The position numbers were made by a program, and so were the translations under genes. The notes below the pieces were generated by a model, which ran no database searches, was not told the origin of the DNA, and saw only the letters and a program-made list of their open reading frames with translations. A stretch of 64,000 bases of DNA from Sordaria brevicollis. Its lineage: Eukaryota; Ascomycota; Sordariomycetes; Sordariales; Sordariaceae. The DNA is taken from contig JAUTDP010000015.1 of assembly GCA_033439795.1 (NCBI GenBank), forward strand, positions 558,001-622,000, written 5' to 3'. Shown piece after piece: positions 23,091-34,260 of the stretch; the first letter of the stretch is position 1, and each line of letters begins with the position of its first letter.

Positions 23091-26000
23091 CTAAGCCCCA
23101 GCAACAACAGCCAAGCCCTCATATATCTTCTTCTTAACCGCATAAAACGTCCCACCCATCTTCATCGCCGCATCCAACAGATTTCCACCGCCTGCCGTCC
23201 CATTCATAGCATCGCTCGGCAATCCTACACTCTCCAGCTCGATCCTTCCTCCCTGAGCCGTTGACTTGCGCACCACCACCACGTCATCAATCAGCAGCGT
23301 GCCTTCGCCTCTGAACTCGGCCTTGTGGCCGGAACTGATCATGGCGCGACGCAAGTCTGCTAGGCGCAGCTCGCCAACGTGTAAAGGTTGGGCGGCTTGG
23401 GAGCGGACTGAAAGGGAAGAGGCGAGGTTTGGCGGGACGAGATCCAAAGTGGGTAGAGAGGCAGTGTTGGTGGTTAGTGAGGTGTTGGTGCCGGTGGTTT
23501 TTACCATGGCTGTGGAAGGAGTTTCTGATGCTGAAGGGGTAGACCCGTCCTCCAGCAGCTTCTGGCGCTTTGCTGCCTCGCCGTTTTCAACAGGCTGGAA
23601 CTCGCCTCCTGGCAGCAAGATGCCGGTGACGGTGACGATGCCTAGACCGCGCACGTTCTGCCACTTGAGGCCCTTGACGAGCGGGTCGGCTAGCTTGAGT
23701 ACCCAGGCGTTGGTGTCGACCGAGGCGTCGACGGTTGTGCCCACTCCCGGAGTGAGTACCTCGATGGCGGACTCGGAGCCGGTGGAATGAGCGGTGAGAA
23801 GCTTCTTGACGTCCGAGGCTAAGGCCATGGTTTCGTCTTTGCCGCCGGCGACGAGGACAAGCTTGCGCGGCTGGATTAGTGGGATAAGCATGGTCAAGCT
23901 GCGCTTGTCGTGGAGGCCGCTAAAGTCGACAAAGGCGATGCGTAGACGGACGGGAATGGTCTCCTTGGTGACTACCAGCTTGGCGGGGCCGTTGAGGGTC
24001 TCGTCCTCTTCGTCTTCGAGATCGGAAAGATCATCGCCGGCTGGGCCATTCTCGGAGAAGGGAGCCGCGTCGGCTTCGCCTGCGGAGAGGCGACGGCGGT
24101 CGTTATGGTGAGGACGCTTGTTGGGTCCCGAGCCGCCACGGCCTCTGCCAGCAGTGCCGACGTCTTCCCACTTGCGCTTCTTGCCGAGACCTTCCAGCTC
24201 CTGACTGTTGGCGTTAGCTTGGCCGGATTCCTGATTCTCGGCGTCTTCGCGTTCTTCGGCGCGGAGGTAGTCTTCGGGCCGGATCAGTTCGCCGTATTCG
24301 TCGGCACGTCTCCTACGCATGGCGACGGGGAACATGCGATCCCTGCCCTTCTTTCCACGGACATTGAAATCGTAGGTATTCTCCTTCTTGATAAGAATGG
24401 TGACGCCAAGATCCTCGTCCTTGAGTGCCACCTTCTTGCGGCTCGCCTGAGCCATGGTGGTTGCAATATTCAAAGCCTTTCCTTGCTGTTCCGTATCCGA
24501 ACCTTCTGACTCGGTATCCGTGTCTGTGTCTGCATCATCCAAAACGTCCCCTGGTGCTTCTAGTGTTGTGGTGCCACCGCTCTGTAGGGTCGCTTGAAGC
24601 TGTCGTTGTGTTGCCAGCCATTGTTGATAGACGTTTAACTCATCACCTTCGAGGGCTTTCCGCTCGGCATTTGCGATCTCCAACTCACGATTACCGGCAT
24701 AGACCTGTTCGAATGTGTCGCCGGAGCTTGTGCGTTCTGTCGCCACTCCGTCCCTCCTCTCTTTCCACCACTCCCATAGTGTCCTCGCAATCGATGGTTT
24801 ATGGTTTGGCTCAAAGTTGGGCTTTTCTGTTAGAATCACCAAGTTACGCGCATCAGCGGCAATAGACTTGAGAATATCCTTGGAGAAACCCCAGTCCAGG
24901 CTCAAGTCGCTGGCGAGAATGACTTTGGCTTTTGGTTCGGCATCCTCCGACTGTTGCAGAATCTTTTCGATCTGCGCCTTGCGTTCGAGTAGCCTCAAGT
25001 ACTTGAAATCGAATGGTCCGGGACCGGTCTGGTGATTTCCCTCGTCCCTCCTGTTGTTTCTCCTCGACTCGTCCGCAAAAGCCTCGAACTCTTTGACAAT
25101 ATTGTCGTCCATCCACTCCAACATACTCCTCGCGTTCTTCATGGTGCTGCTGATTGTGCGTCCGGCAAGGAACAGCTTGGCTGATTTGAAGACGTCGTTG
25201 TCCTTGGCGACCTCTTTTCTCCACGCGTGCTCAAGAAGGTAAGACAGCTCCAAAACTCTGGCGCTCGAATCGACGGGGATAAGCACAGTACCTCCTCTGG
25301 CAATACAAAGCTTAACTGACTCCATGAGTTGTTCGTCACGCTTGACACGCGACAGACCGGCATCTGGAGTGCGACTGCTGCATACTAGCGCTGTTGGCTT
25401 GCGCAACTGCTCGATGACCTGTGTGCCTCCGCCACCTCCATGGTTGCCGCCTAGCCAAGCCGCACCCGCAAACACATTCTCACGGGCCTGGTTCCAGTCC
25501 ACGGCGTAGACAATCGACTCCAACCCATGCTGAATGTGCCAAATCGTTCCTCCCAATGTGTGACCCGAGTTGTACGCGGTAATCGTAAGGCCGTTGAGAG
25601 GCGGGGAGAAGGGCGACGGAAGTGGTTGATGTGGCTGAGAGTACTTCAGAGGCTGGATTAGAGAGAAGTACTTTGTGATCTCCTCGGGAGTGGGTGGCTG
25701 GAGAAGGAAGCTGTTGTCGGCGGAGGCGGCCTGAGAGTAGCCTGAGGCGTACGAGACTTCGGCAAGTGAACTCGACGAGATGGTCGTCGCGGCGAGTGGT
25801 GTCGAGGCATAGAGATCTTGGGTCAAAGTACGGCCGAGATCGATGACGGGTCGCGTGGCATAGACGGGAATTCGCTGGAAGGGTGGGAAGTGCTTGCAGC
25901 AGTGGGCGTAGGCGGCCAGATGGGGAACGGTCGCGTGGGTGAGGAGTATTAAGGACAGAGTAGGCGCGAGTTTGCCGAGCTCCTTAAGCTTTTCAACATC

Positions 26001-26117
26001 AAAGGTCTCGTCCCAGCCTACATCGATGAGGATCTTGACGCCGCCGTCGAGTTCGAGCAACGACTGGGAGGCCGACGAGTCGGAAAGGGCGCCTTGGAGA
26101 GGGCAGAAGCTGAACAT
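23091..26117 (-). CDS. CFT2: Cleavage and polyadenylation specificity factor subunit 2 (Cft2/CPSF100)
   Basis: Single-exon frame of 1008 residues. The opening MFSFCPLQGALSDSSASQSL and ILIDVGWDE is that of Cft2/CPSF100, a metallo-beta-lactamase/beta-CASP protein. The position that carries HxHxDH in the active nuclease Ysh1/CPSF73 reads HATVPH (H61, H66), so metal ligands are missing and the subunit is non-catalytic, as known for this family. A beta-CASP segment GGTVLIPVDSSARVLELSYL lies near residue 290. An acidic/basic linker with KKRKWED and RPHHNDRRR lies in the middle, a hallmark of fungal members. The protein is a scaffold partner of Ysh1 in pre-mRNA 3' processing. It is divergent from SEC24 across 1.1 kb. 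Confidence 0.93.
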   Translation of the reverse strand: MFSFCPLQGALSDSSASQSLLELDGGVKILIDVGWDETFDVEKLKELGKLAPTLSLILLTHATVPHLAAYAHCCKHFPPFQRIPVYATRPVIDLGRTLTQDLYASTPLAATTISSSSLAEVSYASGYSQAASADNSFLLQPPTPEEITKYFSLIQPLKYSQPHQPLPSPFSPPLNGLTITAYNSGHTLGGTIWHIQHGLESIVYAVDWNQARENVFAGAAWLGGNHGGGGGTQVIEQLRKPTALVCSSRTPDAGLSRVKRDEQLMESVKLCIARGGTVLIPVDSSARVLELSYLLEHAWRKEVAKDNDVFKSAKLFLAGRTISSTMKNARSMLEWMDDNIVKEFEAFADESRRNNRRDEGNHQTGPGPFDFKYLRLLERKAQIEKILQQSEDAEPKAKVILASDLSLDWGFSKDILKSIAADARNLVILTEKPNFEPNHKPSIARTLWEWWKERRDGVATERTSSGDTFEQVYAGNRELEIANAERKALEGDELNVYQQWLATQRQLQATLQSGGTTTLEAPGDVLDDADTDTDTESEGSDTEQQGKALNIATTMAQASRKKVALKDEDLGVTILIKKENTYDFNVRGKKGRDRMFPVAMRRRRADEYGELIRPEDYLRAEEREDAENQESGQANANSQELEGLGKKRKWEDVGTAGRGRGGSGPNKRPHHNDRRRLSAGEADAAPFSENGPAGDDLSDLEDEEDETLNGPAKLVVTKETIPVRLRIAFVDFSGLHDKRSLTMLIPLIQPRKLVLVAGGKDETMALASDVKKLLTAHSTGSESAIEVLTPGVGTTVDASVDTNAWVLKLADPLVKGLKWQNVRGLGIVTVTGILLPGGEFQPVENGEAAKRQKLLEDGSTPSASETPSTAMVKTTGTNTSLTTNTASLPTLDLVPPNLASSLSVRSQAAQPLHVGELRLADLRRAMISSGHKAEFRGEGTLLIDDVVVVRKSTAQGGRIELESVGLPSDAMNGTAGGGNLLDAAMKMGGTFYAVKKKIYEGLAVVAGA

Positions 26118-27161
26118 TGTGAAAGATGTGTACTTATTGTCGGCTACCTGTGTTGGTAAGCGTAGAAACCGCTAGTGAACTCCATCAGACTGGGCGTCCG
26201 AGCTGGAGGTAGATTGTGTAGTCGAGGATTTTGGTGATGTAAGGATCAAGATCAAAAAGTGACAAGTCCTGGAAAGTTGACGATGATGAATTGTTAGTGG
26301 AGTTCCGTTCCGCGACGTTGAAAAGATGGATTGCAGTGCAAGAGGCTCTGTTGACCCATGCTGGATTCGCGGTTACAGACGCGGTTACAGGGCCCAATTG
26401 GACCATTCAGGGGGGTTCCTAGTGCAGCACTACAGGCGCCTCGTTCGTCGCCAATCGTCGCGTGGGTTTGGTGCAAGTAAGATGTACCTTCCATTGTACC
26501 TGCCGCAGGTTGGAAGAAATCGCAGCTGGCTGCCAAGTGTCGACATGATTGGATGGCAGCCGGCAATGGAAGCTTCCTTCCCAGGAGACCGAGGCGTGTT
26601 CGTGCGAGGAGGACGCACCTGCAGCTTCCAGGGGAGCTCTGTTTTGGAAGGCACATGCGCTGTGGTTCAGTGGACTTCCAACGAATTGACCCGGCGATTG
26701 ACACGGCAGCATCGCGGCCCCACTTTTGGCTGGCCCCGGGCTGAGACGGGACTCGCTGGAAAAGGACAGCTCGACAGGACCACGCCCACGGTGACATTGG
26801 GGGGAGCGGTCCCGATAGAGCCAGATAACCTCCACCGGGGAAACACCACTGTCGTCCTCTTGCGACTCCGACGTTTAGGCCTCAACCACTAACAACTTGT
26901 AATTCCAACATGGCCCGTTGATGCCCTCGACGACATAGAGTACCGTACCTCCCGTCTACACAGTTGCTCATCTGCTGGGCATGACCAACACCATCAACTC
27001 CGTCCCACGATAACTGCCGTCCTTCCACTTTCTACCTCTACTCTTCTCGACCCCGACCCGATCTCGATCACAAGCTTCCTGCCGAGAGCTCGACGATTTG
27101 CCGCCGTCCCCCCCTTTCCATAATACATATATACGACCACGACTACTACACACGACACCAC

Positions 27162-27206
<45 letters not shown>

Positions 27207-27246
27207 TTGACGACGGTGATATACTACTTTTAATAAAACAACAAAC
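26118..27246. promoter_or_regulatory. Shared CFT2-SEC24 divergent promoter region
   Basis: 1129 bp separate the two start codons. Frames of up to about 190 codons are open on both strands between 26290 and 26900, but they overlap one another and show no recognisable product. A possible TATA-like ACATATATACG lies at 27125-27135, about 120 nt before the SEC24 start. A CGA repeat lies in the SEC24 leader. Confidence 0.5.
27163..27206. repeat. CGA trinucleotide repeat in the SEC24 5' leader
   Basis: About 14 uninterrupted CGA units end 40 nt before the SEC24 ATG. They are probably transcribed as 5' UTR, because no in-frame start joins them to SEC24. Confidence 0.9.
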
Positions 27247-30200
27247 ATGGCCGACTACTCCATGTACCACGCCCTCGGTCAGGGGGAGCAACTTGACCCC
27301 AACGATCCCAACCGTACCACACAACCGGCGGCTCCCCAGTTCCAACCACCAGTTGCCCCGAACCCATATCATCCCGGCGCCGAGTACAATGCTCCCGGTC
27401 AGCAACCGCCGCAGCAACAGTATGCTCAGCAGTACGGCCAGCAACAACAATACGGAGCTCCCTCTCCCTACGGCGCCCCTTCTCCTTATGGCGCCCCCTC
27501 GCCCATGGCCGGCCCCCCTTCCGCCGGTCTCCAGTCTCCCTACGGAGCTCCTCCTCCGCACTCTCCCATGTCGCCAATGGATGATCTAGGTCTGGCTGCG
27601 CAGATGGGTGGCATGTCTTTGGGTGGTGTTGGTGGTGCTGGTGCCGAACACAGCGGGAGAAAGAAGAAGAAGGATCGTCATGCCTTCCACCAAGTTGAAG
27701 CTCCCGCCGGCTCTTCGCAGCCCTTCAACGGCATTCCTCCGGCCGGAACTCCTGCGACCCAATTCCTCAACGCCGACCCCTCTCTCGCTGGCAGGATACC
27801 AGGTCAGGGCCACAACCAGTTCCCCATGCCCGCCAGCCCAGCCTTCGCTCCTGTCCCGACCACTGCCGCCGATTTCGCCGCGAGGGATGCTACTCAAGGT
27901 GTTGGATCGGGTGTGTTTGCTGCTGGTGGTCCTCAGGGAGGCAAGCCTTCGCCAGACGATACTCCCAGTGTGCCCCTATCTCGCGACTCAGTTCAGCCTT
28001 ACTTCCAAACCAACGTATATCCGACTTTTGAGCGCCTTGTCCCGCCTCCGGCCATCACATCCTTCGTTGCTGTCGACCAGGGCAACTCCTCGCCCAAGTT
28101 TGCCCGTCTGACCATGACCAACTTGCCAGCGAGCGCAGAGGGTCTGAAGAGCACCGGCTTGCCCTTGGGTCTTCTGCTTCAGCCCCTTGCCGAGACTCAG
28201 CCTGGCGAGTTGCCTATCCCGGTCCTCGATTTTGGCGAACAGGGTCCGCCACGCTGCCACAGGTGCAGAGCTTACATGAACCCCTTTATGATGTTCAAGG
28301 CTGGTGGCAACAAGTTTGTCTGCAATCTTTGTACCTACGCTAATGATACCCCTCCCGAGTACTTCTGCGCCCTTAGCCCTCAGGGTGTCCGCGTTGACCG
28401 CGACCAGCGCCCCGAGCTTACTCGCGGAACTGTTGAATTTGTTGTACCCAAGGAGTACTGGACCAAGGAACCCGTTGGCATGCGCTACCTCTTTGTTATC
28501 GATGTGACCCAGGAGTCTTTCAACAAGGGCTTCCTAGAGTCTTTCTGCGAAGGTATCTTGAGTGCTCTGTACGGTGGTTCAGACGACGCTGAAGAGCAGG
28601 ACGAGAATGGAGAGCCAAAGAGGAAGATTCCCGCTGGTGCCAAGGTCGGCTTCGTCACCTTCGACCAGGAGATTCACTTCTACAACTGCAACCCGGCGCT
28701 TGAGCAGGCCCAGATGATCGTCATGCCCGACATTGAGGATCCTTTCTTGCCCCTGAGCGATGGCCTGTTTGTCGACCCCTACGAGTCCAAGGCCGTTATC
28801 AGCTCGCTCTTGACCCGCCTACCTCAGATGTTCTCCAACATCAAGAACCCTGAGCCTGCTCTGTTGTCCGCACTCAATGCGGCTGTTGCTGCGCTTGAGA
28901 AGACGGGCGGAAAGGTCTTCTGCTCGCTTGCGGCTTTGCCTACCTGGGGTCCTGGCCGTCTCTTTATGAGAGACGACGGTAAGCACCCAGGTGGAGAGCC
29001 CGACAAGAAGCTGTTCACTACGGAGCATCCTGGCTGGAGGAAGCTGGCCGAGAAGATGGTTTCCCTCGGTGTTGGTGCCGACTTCTTCATGGCCTCGCCA
29101 TCTGGCGGCTACTTGGATATTGCCACCATTGGCCATGTTTCGTCCACCACCGGCGGAGAGACCTTCTTCTACCCCAACTTTGTTGTCCAGAGGGATAGCA
29201 CCAAGCTCTCTCTTGAGATCCACCACGCGGTCAGGCGCGAGACCGGCTACGCAGCTCTTATGAAGGTCCGCTGCTCCAACGGCCTCCAAGTCAATGCCTA
29301 CCATGGCAACTTTATCCAGCACACCTTCGGCGCCGACCTCGAGATTGGTGTCATCGATGCTGACAAGGCCCTTGCTGTCACTTTCGGCTATGACGGCAAG
29401 CTCGACTTCAAGTTGGATGCGCACTTCCAAGCCGCCTTGCTCTACACTACCGCTTCAGGCCAGCGTCGTGTGCGTTGCATCAACGTCATCGCCGGTGTCT
29501 CCGACCAAGCACGCGACTGCCTCAAGTTCATCGACCAGGACGCCGTCGTCTCCATCCTGGCCAAGGAAGCCAGCACCAAGCTTTCAACCACCAGTGCCAA
29601 CCTCAAGGAAGTGCGCGCCTCTCTCACCGAGAAGACCATCGATATTCTGGCTCTCTACCGCAAGAACCATCTTGCTGTGCCTCACCCACCTCAACAGCTC
29701 GTCATGCCTGAACGTCTCAAAGAGTTCGCCATGTACGTCCTCGGCATGCTCAAGTGTCGCGCCTTCAAAGGTGGCAACGAGACCACCGACCGTCGGGTGC
29801 ATGACATGCGTCTCATCCGCTCCATGGGCGCCCGCGAGCTTTCCCTTTATCTCTACCCGCGCATTTTTGCATTGCACAACCTCCAGCCCGAAGACGGCTA
29901 CCCCGACGCCACGACAGGCCACCTGCGCATGCCCTCTGGTCTGCGCGCCTCCTTCGCCCGCGTCGAGCCCGGCGGTGTTTACCTGGTAGATAACGGCCAG
30001 GTCTGCCTCCTCTGGATGCACGCCCAGACGGCGCCCGCTCTTATTCAGGACTTGTTCGGCGAAGACAAGACCACTCTACAATCACTAGACCCGTACACAT
30101 CCACCATCCCCGTTCTCGAAACGCACCTGAACGCCCAGACGAGAAACATCATCGAGTACATGCGCACGGTGCGCGGAAGCAAGGGGTTGACGATCCAGCT

Positions 30201-30499
30201 GGCCAGGCAGGGCATTGACGGTGCCGAGTTCGAGTTTGCGAGAATGCTGGTGGAGGACAGAAACAACGAGGCCCAGAGCTACGTGGACTGGCTGGTGCAT
30301 GTCCACAAGGGGGTTCAGCTGGAGGTGAGTAGTTTGCGTCCTTCTTATTATAATGCTTTAATGGGTGATTGGTGAATTTGTGGACACGTACGCTGACGGC
30401 GAGGTACAAAAATAGCTCCAGGGACAGAGGAAGAGGGAAGATGGCGAGGGACACTCGGCGTTGAGCAGTTTGTCGGGGTTGAGACCTTCTTATTGGTAG
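27247..30499 (+). CDS. SEC24: COPII coat cargo receptor Sec24, two exons
   Basis: Exons 27247-30324 and 30416-30499 are joined by a 91-bp intron (GTGAGT...ATAG), giving 1053 residues. The N-terminus is Pro/Gln-rich with YGAPSPYGAPSPYGAPSP repeats. The Sec24 zinc finger is C337, C340, C359, C362 (CHRC...CNLC). The trunk domain begins near residue 415 (MRYLFVIDVTQ), followed by beta-sandwich, helical and gelsolin-like parts (GVYLVDNGQVCLLWMHAQTA). Sec24 with Sec23 forms the inner COPII coat and selects cargo at ER exit sites. Exon 2 supplies the tail SSLSGLRPSYW. Reading through the intron would instead end the protein at 30375 with a similar SSLRPSYYN tail. Sec24 itself is chosen over its paralogues on overall resemblance. 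Confidence 0.95.
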
Positions 30500-32381
30500 G
30501 CGCAGTACGTTTTACGTAGGGTCATGGGAGAGGGGGAGAGGTGTAGAAGGTAGGATGGGTACAGGTATAGGAGTGGGAAAGCGGGATAGGATCATGAGAT
30601 GATCAAAATCTGGGTAGAGTTATTTATTCGTTAGTCGGAGCTGTCAAGATGCGATTGGGCGGAAGTTAAAAGAATACCATGATAATTTCTTGCTTCATTT
30701 ACCTAGCTTCCGAGAGCCACCTTGCAGGGTGACCATACCTAACATTGTGCCGAGCGGTAACGAAGCGGCAACGAACGATCTTAAGGAGAACGCAACAGCC
30801 TGGATTCTGGAAGTAGATCAGGTTCTCAGAGAACAATACTCGAATGACCGACCTCCCCAATACTTGCGAGTTCTTGCTTCACGCCCTGTTTCTACAAACA
30901 CCGCCTGATAATATCAATTTCATTCTTCTCCTCTTTCTCTGACCCTTTCTCTTCCTTTCCTCATTTTTTCTTCCATCTTCCTTGCCGAATCAACAAAAGT
31001 TCATCACCACTTTTATCGTCATCTCTCTGTTTCGTTTCGTCTTAGTTCGATATTTTCCGCTCATTCACACAAAACAACACCAAACATTCAACCCATGAGC
31101 ATGATGATCCAAGTAAGACTGTCAGAGGGTACCTGAGAGCAACTCTCGTTCGGTTATTGCGTCTAAGCTATCATCGCTAAACGAAGATTAATATCAACTT
31201 TGACTTCGCACATACGCATATCACTGGCGAGTGACGAAAGACATCCTAACTTGACAAAGGCTACCTAGTAATACGGCTAGTTACCCGTCTGGTCGGCAGG
31301 GCAGGCAGCAGCATGGAGTGAGTGACAGACACCAACCGGGAACCTAGTCACTCTCAACCCTTCAATATGAAGTCTTAAAATAGAGGCCGGAAATCTTGCA
31401 TGGTTATTTGTTTCTCGTTGTCTTCTCCCGGGCTTCCTTCCCCCTTGAGGTTTTCCTACACGCGCCAACCCAACTCAGCGCAGGGGATGGGGTTTGTGCA
31501 GCGGTTTGGCGAAAGTACCTACTTCTGAGGTCTTAGGGGACGAAGTTAGGAACTACCTCTGGTCATGCTTTGCATCGTCAATATTGGCCGTTCTCTTGGT
31601 AGACGATCTCCATCTTCTTGTACTTGTCCTTGGTTAAGCAAGTTGAGAAGGGCAGTTTTGCTGCTTGATTGACATTCCCAAGCCGGCGAGGTCTTCGACT
31701 ACCTACCTTAGCAAGAGCAAGGGGCTTGGTGCTGCCTCTGGCACTGATGTTGATTTCTCGGTCGAGCCGCGAAGGGGATGTCGAGGATGTGGGCGTCTTG
31801 AATTTGGTATGTGTTGCCCTCTGGGGCTCTGGTACGGAGCTGGTTGTCCAATCATCACACACAGGTCTCTACTGGTATTGGGTGACCGAGTTGTAGGCGT
31901 GACGCAATAGGGAGGGTTCATAAGTGTTTCGGTCATATTATCAACGAACAAGGCCATTAATGCTAGGCTGTGCTGTGATCTTATGACGGGATAAGGATGT
32001 ATTTACTTAGTAGGCCAAACTTAAAGGAGAGGACGATGTTCTACTTGCAAAGAAGAACCGTCATTCTAAACCAATGCTAACCTGTTACAGTGTTACGCAT
32101 CACTCATTTTCAGTTCTGAACTCTTCAACGGAAACCATTTGTCATTCTCTGGTTGGACTTTGTCTTTTTCTCGGTCTTCATCCCAATTGTAACTGTCAGC
32201 GACTATCGCCATCACCGTCTTCATCTCAAATTGTAATTTCCATCTGGCCTTGCCGTCACCAAGACCGTAAACTTTGTAAGACCTCGCCCTTCATTGCTCA
32301 CTCAACAAGACTCCCCTGATGATAAAGCTCTCCTCCCTCCCCGATGAAAATCAATCACGGGATTCCATCTCAATCAATCCC
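30500..32381. other. Long intergenic region with an orphan 5' exon candidate
   Basis: About 1.9 kb without a recognisable protein. A pyrimidine-rich promoter-like stretch (30925-31060) leads into a CAACACC-type leader. ATG at 31095 opens six codons (MSMMIQ) that end at a good splice donor GTAAGA at 31113. I could not find a continuing coding exon downstream. It may be a non-coding transcript, an alternative promoter or a degraded gene. Other frames between 31270 and 32320 overlap on opposite strands and look random. Confidence 0.4.
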
Positions 32382-33091
32382 TCAACCTCTCCGCCTCTCC
32401 TCATCCTCCCCTTCTTCCATCCAACTCTGCCAAACCCCCACCGCCCCAACCGCCACATTCAATCTCTCCCGCACCTGTTCCAGCGACCTACCCACTTCTT
32501 CCTCCTGATACCACCGGTCCTGGGTCTCACACATCCGACGCATGAAATCCCTGGCTTCCAGCAGCTCCTTGATGTCCTCGACCATCTTCTCGTTCTTCTT
32601 CTTCTGCCGGGCCAGCCCGGCTTCGAAGTGCTTCTGGATGTGCTGCAGCATGGGGTAGGCGAGGTGGGACTTGAACCCGGTGCCGACCCTTCCCCTTTTC
32701 CTTGTCGACAACAACACCATTCTCTTTACCTTCATCATCCTCAGCGCCACTACCTTCGACAACCTCCTTGTCAAGGACCTGCTGATCAGCACCTCCTTCA
32801 ACTTCGCCGCCCTCAACACCAACCTCAAACTTGATCTTCTTGCGAGCGGGCTCTTCATCTCCCTCACTGACCTCCCCGCTAACCTTTCTGTGGGATTCGC
32901 TCTCCTCACCCGAATGGGCCGCCGGGGGTGTTACCGGGGGTGTTGCCAGGGGTGGCATTGTTGCGGGCGGAGGAGGACTTTTTCTTGACGACGCGCGAGG
33001 TGGACTTGGGCTTGTCGTTGCGGCTAGTGCCGGTGCTGCGAGTGGCCGGGGGAGCAGAAGAGGCGCGAGTGGTTTGCTTGGTGGGAGACAT
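32382..33091 (-). pseudogene. Coiled-coil family member A, coding spread over three frames
   Basis: The start MSPTKQ (ATG at 33091) and the preceding leader closely match member B at 33815. Coding then moves through three frames. Frame 1 runs to a stop near 32906. Frame 2 (about 32958-32690) reads EGDEEPARKKIKFEVGVEGG, with a probable nuclear signal. Frame 3 (about 32700-32382) gives KKNEKMVEDIKELLEARDFM, homologous to members B and C. Both switches need one extra or two missing bases. A 43-bp GTGAGG...TCAG intron would fix the first, but that is shorter than normal for such fungi. I found no intron for the second, which lies by an A/G homopolymer run (AAAAGGGGAAGGG). It is a true frameshifted pseudogene or carries assembly errors. 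Confidence 0.55.
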
Positions 33092-33470
33092 TTTGTGGTT
33101 TTGAGTCTGGATTTTGTTAGAATGAGATCGGAGATTGTTTTATGCTAGAACTCATGCCCAATTTTGGATTCTTCGGCTCACTCATTATATTATTTTATGG
33201 ATGGGCTTTGTCTTTGGCCCTGTCTTTATCCCAAATGGCAATTGCCATGTAGTATTGCTATTCATCGTAAATCATGAGAGAAAGTCGACCTTTATCCATC
33301 CTTCTTCCCCATCATAAATTCCGTCAAATCGGTTTCTCTCATCTCAATTGCTGGCTACCAACCTAATGAATCAATCATCATCAACATTTCCCTCCCCCTT
33401 CACTTCCAGGTTCCAGCCCTGCTCTCAAGTACCACCTCCCCCGTCGCAGACATAACACCCCCCCTCAGTA

Positions 33471-33815
33471 TCACGGCTTCTTCGTCCTAATAGCCAACCC
33501 CTCCATCTCCCTTAACTTCCCCTCCAACTCCCTACCCCTTTTCTCCTCCTCATCCAACTCATCCTTCAACTTCTGCATCCCCGCCATGTACTCCTGAGTC
33601 TGCTCCAGCTCCTTAATTTCCGCGGCCATCCTCGCATTCTTCTCGATCTGAGCATCCAGTTTGGCTTGGATTTTGTCATCGATGCGACGGAGCGTTTCTT
33701 TGGTAGCTTGCATATTTGAGGGGCGAGTGTAGCTGTTGTTGTTGTTGCTGTTGCTGCCTCCAGAAGCAGCAGGAGGAGAGGAAGGAGCGGAGGCGGATTG
33801 CTTGGTGGGAGACAT
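33471..33815 (-). CDS. Coiled-coil family member B, small hypothetical protein
   Basis: 114 residues from the MSPTKQ start, which is shared with member A. A Ser/Asn-rich N-terminus is followed by a predicted coiled coil from about residue 40 (KETLRRIDDKIQAKLDAQIE, then MAAEIKELEQTQEYMAGMQK), ending in a basic tail RTKKP. The frame stays open upstream to 34367. That extension is Phe/Pro/His-rich, lacks any similarity to members A or C, and contains two tandem repeats, so I regard it as leader. The DNA just before the ATG (CTCATTTTAACAAAACCCAGAC) is shared with member A. No known domain is recognised. It lies in tandem with A (3' side) and C (5' side). Confidence 0.6.
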   Translation of the reverse strand: MSPTKQSASAPSSPPAASGGSNSNNNNSYTRPSNMQATKETLRRIDDKIQAKLDAQIEKNARMAAEIKELEQTQEYMAGMQKLKDELDEEEKRGRELEGKLREMEGLAIRTKKP

Positions 33816-34080
33816 TTTGTGTTTTGGTCTGGGTTTTGTTAAAATGAGGGTGGAGGTTGTTTCTGCGGGATGGGGATTGGGAGGGAACGTACCTGGTGGT
33901 GAGATGGGATTCAGCTGAATACTGATTTGAGTATGATAGAGTTTGTTGATTGTGTGGCGTTGGGCAAAAAATTGGGAAGCTTGTGATGTGGTTGAGGTGA
34001 TTGAGTAAAGATTTGGCAGGAATGAAGACGGGAGAAGGGAGGTGGGAAGGACTGGTTTTACACTACCACTGTCAGGCCCA

Positions 34081-34260
34081 CAGTCCAGATCCTCGAACGT
34101 CTTATTGTGTGAAAATGTGAATACGCCTTCATGGTATCGGATGAAGTGGCGGACGACGTTTACTAGTGGGTAGCAGTCCAGATCCTGGAATTGCGTAAAT
34201 TTCGCGTGAATGCACCCTAACGGTATCGGATGAAATGGCGGACGACGTCTGTCAATGGGG
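34081..34260. repeat. Two tandem copies of a roughly 90-bp repeat upstream of member B
   Basis: Units 34081-34172 and 34174-34260 both begin CAGTCCAGATCCT and share GGTATCGGATGAARTGGCGG followed by ACGACGT. They lie 270-450 bp upstream of the member B start, so they could be promoter elements. Confidence 0.8.

Noticed and set aside
26294..26892. Overlapping frames of 138-188 codons on both strands between CFT2 and SEC24
   Set aside because: They overlap each other, lack recognisable domains and lie in the divergent promoter; low stop density fits the locally balanced GC content.
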